Source: Haloferax denitrificans ATCC 35960 (lineage in GTDB: Archaea; Halobacteriota; Halobacteria; Halobacteriales; Haloferacaceae). From it: a stretch of 64,000 nt of DNA. The stretch covers positions 248,001-312,000 of the forward strand of contig NZ_AOLP01000019.1 in NCBI RefSeq assembly GCF_000337795.1, in the 5' to 3' direction. The notes below the pieces were generated by a model, which saw only the letters and a program-made list of their open reading frames with translations, searched no databases and was not told where the DNA came from. Positions 37,170 to 45,128 of this stretch are shown here, piece by piece. Every line of letters starts with the position of its first letter. The first letter of the stretch is position 1. A program made the position numbers and the translations under genes.

Positions 37170-39347
37170 TTAGAACGCCGCCCGTTCGAGCAGTCGCTGT
37201 GCGAATCCCGGTCGGCGCGAGTCGTGGGGGTAGACGGTTATCGTTGTACACCGCGGACTCGGGGCGGTCGGTCGGCCGGCGAAGCGGACGTTCCGAAGCC
37301 CGCGGTCGGGGGCGCGACGGACCACCACGTCGGGGCGAGTCGGCCGCCCGCCGTCCGTTCTGAGCGGCGTGGTGCGAACCGGGACCGAAAGCAACGCCGA
37401 GAGTTCGGTCTGATACTCGCCGACCGTCCGTTCGTGCTGTTCGGTCATCTCCGGGTTCGGCGGGTGTTGGAGCAACAGCTCACTCGCGTTGGCGGCGGCG
37501 ACGGCCGCCGCGACGCTGACCGCTCGCGGCGGGTACGGCCCGCCGTCTCCGGAGAGCACGACCCGTTCCGGACTGTCGTAACCGAGGTTATCGACCAGGA
37601 GCACGTCGCAGTGGGCGTGGCGGACGACCCAGTCGATGGGGTCGCCGAACAGCCGCGAGCGGAGTCGAAGCGGCTCGTGTTCGGCCACGATGGCGTCGAT
37701 TCCGCGGCCGGCCGCGAAGTTGACGACCGCGTGTTTCGTGTCGTGGCTCACGATTTCGTCGGCCTCGATGTCGACGTCTAACTCCGCCGCGAGCGCCTCG
37801 ATTCGCGCCTCGTACGAGCGGTCCGCGGGCGACTGCGCCGTGACGGCTTCGGTGAGCGGGACCTGGTCGGGCACCTCCTCGAAGCGGACGACGACGACGC
37901 GGCCGTCGTCGGGGCGAACGAGGTCCGCGGCGACGGAGACGAGCGACCGCTCGCGCCTGTCGTCGAGGTCCTTCGTGAGCGCGACGAGCACCTCGCGGGG
38001 AGGCTCGTCCATCGCCGATTCCGTTCGGCTGAGGGCGCTCTGTCCGACTTGTCGGCGAACGGCGTCCGTGACGACGCCCTCGCGGCTCACCCGCGGCCGG
38101 GCGTACAACACGTACCAGACGACGCTCCCGAGCGTGATGGCGACGGCCCCGAGCAGGGCGGTCGAGCCCATCTGCGTCAGCAGGAGCGCCGCGGTGACGG
38201 CGCCGAACACCTGAAGCCACGGGTACAGCGGCGAGGTGAACTCGGGGTCGTACTCCGCGTTCCCCTCGCGGAAGGCGACGACGGCCACGTTGATGAGGCC
38301 GAACACCAGAATCTGGAAGGCGCTGGCGAGTTTCGCGATGTCGAGAATCGGGACGAACGCGATGAGCACCAACAGCACGGCACCGGTGAGCGTAATCGAG
38401 GCGACGGGCGTCCCGAACCGCTCGCTCACCGCCGAGAACGACGGCGGCGCGAGCTTGTCCCGGCTCATCGCGAAGGGGTACCGCGACGAGGAGAGCACGC
38501 CCGCGTTGGCCGTCGAGACGAGCGCGAGGATGGCCGCGAGGATGACCACGACCACGCCGAACTGGCCGAGCGTCGCCTCGGCGGCGACCGCCATCGGCGT
38601 GAGCGACCCGGCGACGCTCCCGGGGTCGGTGACGCCGACCAGCACCGCCACGATGGCGACGTACAGGACCGTCGTGAACGCGAGCGAGCCGAGGATACCC
38701 AGCGGGATGTTCCGCCCCGGGTTTTCGACCTCCTCGGCGACGCTGGCGACTTTCGTCACGCCGGCGTAGGAGACGAACACGAGGCCGGTCGCGGCGAGGA
38801 GACCGCCGAGACCGGCGTCGAAGAAGCCGGCGTAGTTCGCCTGCTGGACGCTGGGTGCGCTCCCGGCGGCGAACCAGCCGAGGGCGGCCAGCATGATGAC
38901 GACGATGCCGACCTGGAGTCGACCCGTCTGCTTCGCGCCGACGACGTTGACGAGTATCAGCACCGCCGCGACGCCCAGCGCGACCGGTCGAAGCGGGAGG
39001 TCGAACAGGAGAAGCAGATACGGGACGCCGCCGACCAGCGCGAGCGCGCCCTTGAACGACAGGGAGAACCACGTGCCGACGCCGGCGACGGTCCCGAGCA
39101 ACGGTCCCATCCCCCGCTCGATGTAGATGTACGTCCCGCCGGCTTTCGGCATGGCGGTCGCCATCTCGGACTTCGACAGCGCGGCCGGCACGACGAGCAG
39201 GCCCGCGAGGGCGTAGGCGACTATCACCGCCGGGCCGGCGACTTCGAGCGCCAGCGCGGGCAGGATGAAGATGCCACTGCCAATCATCGCACCGATGCTT
39301 ATCGCGAAGACGGACGGCAGACCGAGGTCGCGTTCCAACTCCTTCAT
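37170..39347 (-). CDS. APC-family amino acid permease with C-terminal Usp-like domains
   Basis: A 725-residue protein. Residues 1-420 form a 12-helix APC transporter: FAISIGAMIGSGIFILPALAL is the first-helix substrate motif and SYAGVTKVASVAEEVENPGRNIP the conserved loop. Residues about 440-725 are soluble and resemble two Usp-type domains (EVLVALTKDLDDRRERSLVS; CDVLLVDNLGYDSPERVVLSGDGG), probably regulating transport. It overlaps the upstream TrkA-N gene by ATGA and is likely controlled by the divergent Lrp regulator. Confidence 0.9.
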   Translation of the reverse strand: MKELERDLGLPSVFAISIGAMIGSGIFILPALALEVAGPAVIVAYALAGLLVVPAALSKSEMATAMPKAGGTYIYIERGMGPLLGTVAGVGTWFSLSFKGALALVGGVPYLLLLFDLPLRPVALGVAAVLILVNVVGAKQTGRLQVGIVVIMLAALGWFAAGSAPSVQQANYAGFFDAGLGGLLAATGLVFVSYAGVTKVASVAEEVENPGRNIPLGILGSLAFTTVLYVAIVAVLVGVTDPGSVAGSLTPMAVAAEATLGQFGVVVVILAAILALVSTANAGVLSSSRYPFAMSRDKLAPPSFSAVSERFGTPVASITLTGAVLLVLIAFVPILDIAKLASAFQILVFGLINVAVVAFREGNAEYDPEFTSPLYPWLQVFGAVTAALLLTQMGSTALLGAVAITLGSVVWYVLYARPRVSREGVVTDAVRRQVGQSALSRTESAMDEPPREVLVALTKDLDDRRERSLVSVAADLVRPDDGRVVVVRFEEVPDQVPLTEAVTAQSPADRSYEARIEALAAELDVDIEADEIVSHDTKHAVVNFAAGRGIDAIVAEHEPLRLRSRLFGDPIDWVVRHAHCDVLLVDNLGYDSPERVVLSGDGGPYPPRAVSVAAAVAAANASELLLQHPPNPEMTEQHERTVGEYQTELSALLSVPVRTTPLRTDGGRPTRPDVVVRRAPDRGLRNVRFAGRPTAPSPRCTTITVYPHDSRRPGFAQRLLERAAF

Positions 39348-39766
39348 ACGGCCCCCGCGAGCGTGCCCGAGAGGACGGACGTCGCACAGACCGGCTTGTG
39401 GCCGGCGTCGGCGAACATCTCGAAGCGGTCCGGCGTGTTGACCAACACGACGACGCGTTCGACGTCGAAGCGGGCGCGGACGAGTTGGGCGATAAGCAGG
39501 TTGCGGCTGTCGGACGCCGTGGCGACGACCACCGTCGACGCGGCCGCGACGCCGGCCGCCTCCAGCGTTCGGACGTCCGCCGGGTCGCCTCGCACGCCGT
39601 CGATTTCTGACCGCTCGTGGAATTCGTCGATCACGTAGACGGCGCGACCGGCCGCCTGGAGATGTCGGGCGATGGCAGAGCCGAGGTGTCTGCCGCCCAA
39701 GACGTAGTAGATACTCTGTTCACAGTCCGTGAGCCGCTCGTCTACGACGGATGGATTCGACGTCAT
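39344..39766 (-). CDS. TrkA-N (RCK) domain protein
   Basis: A 140-residue Rossmann-type protein binding NAD(H) or nucleotide: YYVLGGRHLGSAIARHLQAAG is the glycine-rich loop, and IDEFHERSEIDGVRGDPAD and VVVATASDSRNL follow. It has no membrane part, so it probably acts as a regulatory subunit of the permease encoded directly downstream, which it overlaps. Preceded by a TATA box and the palindrome described below. Confidence 0.88.
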   Translation of the reverse strand: MTSNPSVVDERLTDCEQSIYYVLGGRHLGSAIARHLQAAGRAVYVIDEFHERSEIDGVRGDPADVRTLEAAGVAAASTVVVATASDSRNLLIAQLVRARFDVERVVVLVNTPDRFEMFADAGHKPVCATSVLSGTLAGAV

Positions 39767-40017
39767 GTGTGTGCTGATTGTGGAGTCGGCGTTCGTCCGG
39801 CCGTGTGCATCAGCCCCTCGGTGACGGAAGGCCTTAAACTAGCGCACTATTTTGACGAGTTGTCAAATAAACAGCCTAGAAAAGTTAATCCGTCATTTTA
39901 GTTCGGGTCCCTCGTCGCCGGCGTCGATGACGACGACAACGGCGACAACGGCGACGACCGCACCGAGCGCGGGTATGGAACAGACTGATAATCACGCCGA
40001 GTCCAGAGTAGTCACGT
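39767..40017. promoter_or_regulatory. divergent control region of permease operon and Lrp gene
   Basis: The minus-strand TATA box agtttaagg lies near 39832-39841. Directly upstream of it is the perfect dyad TTTGAC-gagtt-GTCAAA (39851-39867). Toward the Lrp gene, ctgataatca (about 39983-39995) is a TATA-like element 25-30 nt before the ATG. A short tandem-like run of gacaacggc follows the palindrome. Confidence 0.55.
39851..39867. promoter_or_regulatory. palindromic operator candidate TTTGAC-N5-GTCAAA
   Basis: A 17-base dyad with 6-base perfect arms, placed just upstream of the TATA box of the TrkA-N/permease operon. Its position suits an activator or autoregulator, most simply the adjacent Lrp-family protein. 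Confidence 0.55.
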
Positions 40018-40497
40018 ATGAAAGACGGTGAGTTAGACTCGACAGACAAGCGCATCCTCTACTATCTCCAGCAGGACGCCCGGGGAACGTCGTCCAGCGA
40101 CATCGCGGAGAAACTCGGCCTCTCGTCGAGCACCGTCAGAACGCGGCTCAACAGACTCGAAGACACCGGCATCGTTCGCGGCTATCACGTCGACATCGAC
40201 TACGACCTCGCGGGCTACCCGCTGTACACGAAGATAATCTGTACCGCGCCCGTGCCCGAGCGCTCCGCGTTGGCGAACCGGGCGCGCGACGTCCACGGCG
40301 TGACCGCGGTTCGGGAGATAATGACCGGCGAGCGAAACGTGTACGTCAACGCCATTGGGAAGGACCACGACGACCTCAATCGCATCACCGAGGAACTGGA
40401 CGGCCTCGGCCTCGATATCGTCGACGAACAGCTCATCCGCGACGAGTTCGTCTGCCCGTATCACGGGTTTCTCGACGAGGACGGCGCTGACCAGTAG
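40018..40497 (+). CDS. Lrp/AsnC-family transcriptional regulator
   Basis: A 159-residue regulator. The N-terminal winged helix (about 5-55; LDSTDKRILYYLQQDARG, SSSDIAEKLGLSSSTVRTRL) is followed by an RAM effector domain (about 65-145; YTKIICTAPVPERSALANRARDV ... NVYVNAIGKDHDDLN). It is divergent from the amino acid permease operon and probably controls it in response to an amino acid. Confidence 0.9.
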   Translation: MKDGELDSTDKRILYYLQQDARGTSSSDIAEKLGLSSSTVRTRLNRLEDTGIVRGYHVDIDYDLAGYPLYTKIICTAPVPERSALANRARDVHGVTAVREIMTGERNVYVNAIGKDHDDLNRITEELDGLGLDIVDEQLIRDEFVCPYHGFLDEDGADQ

Positions 40498-40557
40498 GCG
40501 ACCAGTATCCCGCCGGTGGCGACGACGCGGCGGCGACCGGGCCGCGGCAAGAGGCGC

Positions 40558-41010
40558 TCAGAACCCGATGTGCGACGTCGAACTCGGGATATCGTCGTCC
40601 TCGTCGTCCTCGTCGTCTTTGCCGTCGTCGTCCTCGCCCGCCGCGCCCGCGGAGAGATAGGTGTACTCGTCGTCGGTCAGGAAGACGCCGCCATCGGCGA
40701 CCGTGATGTCCACGTCCGGCAGGCTGGTCCCCGCCGCCTCGCCGTTTTCGCACGCGCCGGAACAGGCGTCGAACATCGACCCGTGTTTCGGGCAGATAAT
40801 CTCGCCGTCGCGCATCGCCGCGCCGGTCCCCCGGTCGAACCGTTGGTTCTCGTGGGTGCAGGTGTTCGGCCACGCTTCGATACCCGGCTCGTCGTCGCAC
40901 CGAACGAGAATGAGCTCCGTCGGCCGCGAATACGCGTCCTCCGCGGTGAACAGATACGACCCGTTTTCGGGGACCTCGTCCACGGCCGCGACTCGGGTTC
41001 CGTCGACCAT
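40558..41010 (-). CDS. Rieske [2Fe-2S] ferredoxin-like protein
   Basis: A 150-residue soluble protein. Rieske ligands are visible in PNTCTHENQRF (Cys-x-His) and CPKHGSMFD (Cys-x2-His). The last 30 residues are a run of Asp/Glu/Lys (EDDDGKDDEDDEDD). The partner enzyme is not in the neighbourhood. Confidence 0.9.
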   Translation of the reverse strand: MVDGTRVAAVDEVPENGSYLFTAEDAYSRPTELILVRCDDEPGIEAWPNTCTHENQRFDRGTGAAMRDGEIICPKHGSMFDACSGACENGEAAGTSLPDVDITVADGGVFLTDDEYTYLSAGAAGEDDDGKDDEDDEDDDIPSSTSHIGF

Positions 41011-41095
41011 CGGACACAGCTATCGACCGCGCCGAAAAGTAGCTATCGGCGACGCCGCGGCTGGCCCCGCGTCGAGGAGCGAACCCCGCCGCCGA

Positions 41096-41212
41096 CTACC
41101 CCGAAGTGAACCGATTCCACACCGCCCGACAGTCGCTACAGAGGAACCCGGTGAACTCGTCTATCGCGTGCCTTCGGACCGTCGTATCTCGTCCGCACCG
41201 TTCACACCACAT
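41096..41212 (-). CDS. 38-residue zinc-finger microprotein
   Basis: A very short gene encoding a protein that starts MWCERCGRDTTVRRHAIDE and continues with LCSDCRAVW, giving two CxxC pairs (Cys3/Cys6 and Cys25/Cys28) 18 residues apart, the spacing of a treble-clef or zinc-ribbon finger. It ends at TAG after ...NRFTSG. A TATA-like ttcataacaa about 25 nt upstream supports a leaderless start. Haloarchaea contain many such microproteins, mostly unstudied. Confidence 0.75.
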   Translation of the reverse strand: MWCERCGRDTTVRRHAIDEFTGFLCSDCRAVWNRFTSG

Positions 41213-41318
41213 ACCCACTCGTTCGGGGGAATGTCGTATTGTTATGAAGCTCATAGTCGCTGACTCGATGCTCGACGGGGCTCGGAGCGAGAGCCGACCC
41301 GAACCACAGGCGGCCGGT

Positions 41319-41528
41319 TCAGCGGTTCTCGTCGAGATTCACGCCGCAGACGCCCGCCTCGTCGCCCATCTTCTCGACGCCGGGGGCGAACCGGCCCAAC
41401 TCCCAGTCGGGGTCGTGTCCGGTCTCCGCGCGGTGTTCTTCGATTCGGAGGCGCGCGTCCGCGAGCTTCGAAAATCGCTCTTCGAGTCCGCAGGTCGGAC
41501 AGGAAACCGTCGCACGGGGAGTCGACAT
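41319..41528 (-). CDS. small zinc-binding protein (CPTCG)
   Basis: A 69-residue protein with VSCPTCGLEERF near the start, a helical HRAETGHDPDWELG middle and a late Cys (GVCGVNLDENR). The HxxxTGHDxxWE pattern is a common haloarchaeal motif in small proteins. Function unknown. Confidence 0.78.
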   Translation of the reverse strand: MSTPRATVSCPTCGLEERFSKLADARLRIEEHRAETGHDPDWELGRFAPGVEKMGDEAGVCGVNLDENR

Positions 41529-41614
41529 AGTCGAGGGAACCACGGCGGTCGAGATAGTTCCGTCGAGTCCGTCCGCGGAGAACGGTGAAAAAAGCAGTCG
41601 CCGGCACGCGGTGG

Positions 41615-42190
41615 TCAGCCCATGACGAGGCTCATCCACCGGTTGCGCCGCACGAACTCCATGTTTTCGAGGTAGGCGTCGACGCCGAGGATGCGGCCCG
41701 CGCCGAACGCGCCGAGGCCGAACAGCAACACCGCGTAGACGATGTGGTCGTCGACGACCCAGCCGTGGGCCAGCGGCAGTCCGGCGAGGATGCCGCCTTC
41801 GAGCGCCGCCGCCCAGTAGAACAGCATCATGACCGCGCCCCAGAAGGCGCTGAAGCGGACGAACGCGCCGAGGATAATCGCCAGTCCGGCCAGCGTCAAC
41901 CCCCACATGTTCAGCATGTCGATGAGGGGGCTCCCGGCCATCGAACTCCACAACCCCATGAGGGGGTTGCCCTCGGGAATCGCGTTGGCGAGGTAGCCCG
42001 CCGCAGTCCAGTTGTTGGAGGGGTCCGAATCCAGGTAGGTCACGAGCTTCGTGATACCGCCTTGGAACAGCGTCCACCCCATCACCACTCTGAGCAGGAA
42101 CAGCGAGTAGCCGACCCAGCGTTCCGAGTAGTCGAACCGCACCGGCCGCCCGAACAGTTCCGTCTCTAGTGTACGGCTATCGGTTGACAT
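41615..42190 (-). CDS. DoxX/DoxD-family membrane protein
   Basis: A 191-residue protein with four membrane helices. SLFLLRVVMGWTLFQGGITKL is the family's first helix, followed by the helix pair near AGLAIILGAFVRFSAFWGAV. Family members are associated with thiosulfate:quinone oxidoreductase or quinol oxidase, but most haloarchaeal ones are uncharacterised. Confidence 0.87.
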   Translation of the reverse strand: MSTDSRTLETELFGRPVRFDYSERWVGYSLFLLRVVMGWTLFQGGITKLVTYLDSDPSNNWTAAGYLANAIPEGNPLMGLWSSMAGSPLIDMLNMWGLTLAGLAIILGAFVRFSAFWGAVMMLFYWAAALEGGILAGLPLAHGWVVDDHIVYAVLLFGLGAFGAGRILGVDAYLENMEFVRRNRWMSLVMG

Positions 42191-42306
42191 ACAGAGGAAA
42201 TATTTTCCGTCAAACTACAATAGTGTGTTGGGTAATCTCACGCAATGGGGTGGGCCGTCTCACCGGAGGTCACGCCGCTTATCACCGCCCGCGACAGAAC
42301 ACGGGC

Positions 42307-43116
42307 ATGCTCACGTTCATCGGACTCGGCCTGTACGACGAGCGCTCCGTCACCGTCGAGGGGCGCGAGGCGCTCGCGGACGCCGACCGCGCCTTTGCGG
42401 AGTTCTACACGAGTCACCTCGTCGGCGCGACCGTCGAGGAACTCGAAGCCTACCACGACATCGACATCGAGGTCCGCGACCGCGCCGGCGTCGAACAGGA
42501 CCCCGGGCCGATACTCGACGCCGCGGAAGACGAACACGTCGCGTTTCTCACCGCCGGCGACACGATGATTTCGACCACGCACGTCGACCTCCGCCTTCGC
42601 GCGGAAGACCGCGGCATCGAGACGCGACTCGTCCACGGCGTGACCGCCCAGTCCGCCGCCAGCGGCCTGACCGGACTCCAGAACTACCGCTTCGGAAAGG
42701 CCGTCACGCTCCCGTTCCCGTACGTCCACGGCGGCGACCCGGTGCCGAAGAGCGTCGTCGACTCCCTCGAAGCGAACCGCGAACTCGGACTGCACACGCT
42801 CGTCTACCTCGACATCAAGGTCGACTGGGAAGGCCGCCGCGGCGTCGAGGTCGACGGCGACCAGTACATGACCGCCGACTACGCGGCGGAGCTGTTCGCC
42901 GAACACTGGGACGGCGACGCCCTCGGCGTGGCCGTCTGCCGGGCCGGGAGTCCCGACCCCGTCGTCGCCGCCGACCGCCTCTCGGCGCTCGCCGAGCGCG
43001 ACTTCGGCGAACCGCTCCACATGCTCGTCATCCCCGGCGAGGTCCACCACGTCGAAGCCGACGCGCTCTCTGCGCTCGGCGGTGCGCCCGAGGAACTGTT
43101 CGACGACGAAAACTAA
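42307..43116 (+). CDS. dphB: diphthine synthase
   Basis: A 269-residue SAM-dependent methyltransferase (Dph5) that methylates the modified histidine of elongation factor 2. MLTFIGLGLYDERSVTVEG is the tetrapyrrole methylase-type opening. AGDTMISTTHVDLRLRA and YRFGKAVTLPFPY are strongly family-specific. ATG 42307 is chosen since conservation starts there. Confidence 0.94.
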   Translation: MLTFIGLGLYDERSVTVEGREALADADRAFAEFYTSHLVGATVEELEAYHDIDIEVRDRAGVEQDPGPILDAAEDEHVAFLTAGDTMISTTHVDLRLRAEDRGIETRLVHGVTAQSAASGLTGLQNYRFGKAVTLPFPYVHGGDPVPKSVVDSLEANRELGLHTLVYLDIKVDWEGRRGVEVDGDQYMTADYAAELFAEHWDGDALGVAVCRAGSPDPVVAADRLSALAERDFGEPLHMLVIPGEVHHVEADALSALGGAPEELFDDEN

Positions 43117-43142
43117 AACTGAACGCGACTCCGACGGCGGTA

Positions 43143-44054
43143 TCAGTCGAGCCCTAACTCGCTTCTGAGGTCGTACTCGTCGCCGGTCACCATGTAGAGC
43201 ACGTCCTCGATGACCGTGAGGAGTTCCGGCACCTCGTGGACGACGAGGTAGGTGATTCCCACGAGCGCGACCACCGCGAGCCCCTGGCTGATGATGCGGT
43301 CGGAGATGAAAAACGACACCATGTACGGGTCGGACGACCCGAAGAGGAACAGAATCTCGTCGACGAACAGGTGGAAGTACTGCTTTCCGACCGAGATGGC
43401 GATGAACGTCGTCCGAAGCAGGTTCAGGGCGTAGATGATGGGGACGGCGATGGCGAGCCCGCGGAGCTTCCGGCGCATCGGGGCGTCGACGGCGGCGATG
43501 AGGCCGGCGAAGATGGCGATGCTCCCGAGGCCGGTGCAGGCGAGGACGACCGAGATTTCGATGCGGTGGGAGCCCTGCATCCAGAGGAACGTGTTCAGAT
43601 AACCCTCGTCGCCCGTAATCATCTGCGGCGCGTAGCCGAGCGACTCGATGAGAAAGCGCGTCTGCGCCGCGACGGTCTCCATGAGGACGCCGCGAGGCGC
43701 GGGGACGGTCGCCCCGAGGAGCGTAAACGCGGGAATGGTCTCGAACGGGAGGTACACCACGCCCATGGCGGCGACGGCGCGCGAGAGGACGAACAGCGTG
43801 TCGCGGCCGTTGTAGAGGAGCCAGCCGGCGTACAGCGACGCCGGGACGGCCGCGATGGTCAATAGGCCCTCGATGTAGCTCTTGTGGACGAGCGTGAAGT
43901 GCGGGATGAGCTGGAGCCAGAAGAGCGCGAACAACACCCACGCGGCAGTCATCACCCGTCGCCCGAGCTCGCGGTCCCGCCCGTGTGCGACCGCGCCGGC
44001 GACGAAGGTTCCGATGGCCACCCACGCGAGGGCGTCGGAGAGGAGACCGGGCAT
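43143..44054 (-). CDS. artA: archaeosortase A
   Basis: A 303-residue membrane protease/transpeptidase with about eight helices that cleaves PGF-CTERM tails and allows lipid anchoring of surface proteins such as the S-layer glycoprotein. The catalytic Cys173 lies in ACTGLGS, with conserved Arg214 (LLRTTF) and Arg253 (SDRIIS), matching residues shown to matter in the Haloferax enzyme. No PGF-CTERM substrate is seen in this window. A TATA-like atttaatc precedes the ATG. Confidence 0.94.
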   Translation of the reverse strand: MPGLLSDALAWVAIGTFVAGAVAHGRDRELGRRVMTAAWVLFALFWLQLIPHFTLVHKSYIEGLLTIAAVPASLYAGWLLYNGRDTLFVLSRAVAAMGVVYLPFETIPAFTLLGATVPAPRGVLMETVAAQTRFLIESLGYAPQMITGDEGYLNTFLWMQGSHRIEISVVLACTGLGSIAIFAGLIAAVDAPMRRKLRGLAIAVPIIYALNLLRTTFIAISVGKQYFHLFVDEILFLFGSSDPYMVSFFISDRIISQGLAVVALVGITYLVVHEVPELLTVIEDVLYMVTGDEYDLRSELGLD

Positions 44055-44213
44055 ACGTATTGGATGTGGTGGACCGATTAAATCCCTTGTCGTTCCGTAC
44101 GTCGCTTCCGGTGCGTGCCGGCGGCCCTACCCCGCAGTGCCGCCGCTGTGTCGATAGTTGACAGTCGACAGTGGTGCGAAACCGAGACGCCGGGGCGTCG
44201 GAACCGAGGCCGG

Positions 44214-44993
44214 TTACTCCGGCGACTCGAAGTCGGCCGGGATGACCTCGATTTCGTGACCGTCGGGGTCTTTCGTGAACGCGAACATGTCGTCGCAGGA
44301 CTCGGGGTCGCGGTAGTCTTCGGCCTCGCGCTCCATGAGCGTCTCCCAGTAGTCGTGGAGGTCGTCGGCGCTGACGGCGAGGTGGCCCCACGCGTCGCCC
44401 ATCTCGTAGCTCCGGCCGTCGTAGTTGTAGGTGAGTTCGACGGCCATCGCCTCTTCGGCCGCGCCCTCGGGCTTCATGAAGTAGTTCGCGAACGTGTCGG
44501 ACTCCCAGCGGCCGGTGTGCTCGTAGCCGAACTTACGGGTCCAGAAGCCGAGCGCCTCGTCGGCGTCCTCGACGCGAATCATGGTGTGGTCGAGGCTCCA
44601 CTTCGCGCCGTGGTCGCGCTTGACGATTTCGACCTCGTGGCCGTCGGGGTCCTTGACGAACGCGTAGCGGCCGCCGCAGGACTCGGGGTCGCGGTAGTCT
44701 TCGACACCCTCGTCCATGAGCTGTTGGTAGGAGGATTCGAGTTCGTCCTCGGGGACGCGGACCGCGATGTGGCCCCACGCGTCGCCCATCTCGTAGGTGT
44801 TGTCGCCGTGGTTGTAGGTGAGTTCGAGGACCGCGCCCTCCTCGTGGAGGTCCTCGGGACCGAGGTAGACGTTGGTGAACGTGTCGGCCTCCCAGCGACC
44901 CTTCTCCTCGTAGCCGAGGTGGGTCGTGTACCAGTCGAGCGACTCCTCGAGGTCTTCGACGCGAATCATCACGTGGTCGAGGGTTCCGGACAT
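44214..44993 (-). CDS. two-domain VOC (glyoxalase/dioxygenase) protein
   Basis: A 259-residue protein of two tandem VOC domains, each with a LDHVMIRVEDLEESLDWYT / LDHTMIRVEDADEALGFWT opening and a KDPDGHEVEI / KDPDGHEIEV metal-binding end. The halves are clear duplicates. Substrate unknown: glyoxalase I-like or a small-molecule dioxygenase are both possible. Confidence 0.9.
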   Translation of the reverse strand: MSGTLDHVMIRVEDLEESLDWYTTHLGYEEKGRWEADTFTNVYLGPEDLHEEGAVLELTYNHGDNTYEMGDAWGHIAVRVPEDELESSYQQLMDEGVEDYRDPESCGGRYAFVKDPDGHEVEIVKRDHGAKWSLDHTMIRVEDADEALGFWTRKFGYEHTGRWESDTFANYFMKPEGAAEEAMAVELTYNYDGRSYEMGDAWGHLAVSADDLHDYWETLMEREAEDYRDPESCDDMFAFTKDPDGHEIEVIPADFESPE

Positions 44994-45096
44994 ACCCGAG
45001 TGATGTGTCGCGCCGGCGAAAAACGTACCGAACGCGGAACCGACCGTCGATGGTTATCACACGCCGTCTACCGGTGTTTTCGGTCCGTTGCGTGGT

Positions 45097-45106
45097 GCAT
45101 AAGTAC
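45097..45106 (+). promoter_or_regulatory. TATA box of the MATE exporter gene
   Basis: The segment cataagtact is centred about 28 nt before the GTG at 45129, predicting a leaderless transcript and supporting that start. Confidence 0.5.
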
Positions 45107-45128
45107 TCCCCGAAGGTACGGTTCAGCA

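Noticed and set aside
34600-37200. Complete prophage or integrative element
   Set aside because: No integrase, replication or structural gene lies beside the low-GC pair; only a border-like repeat on one side.
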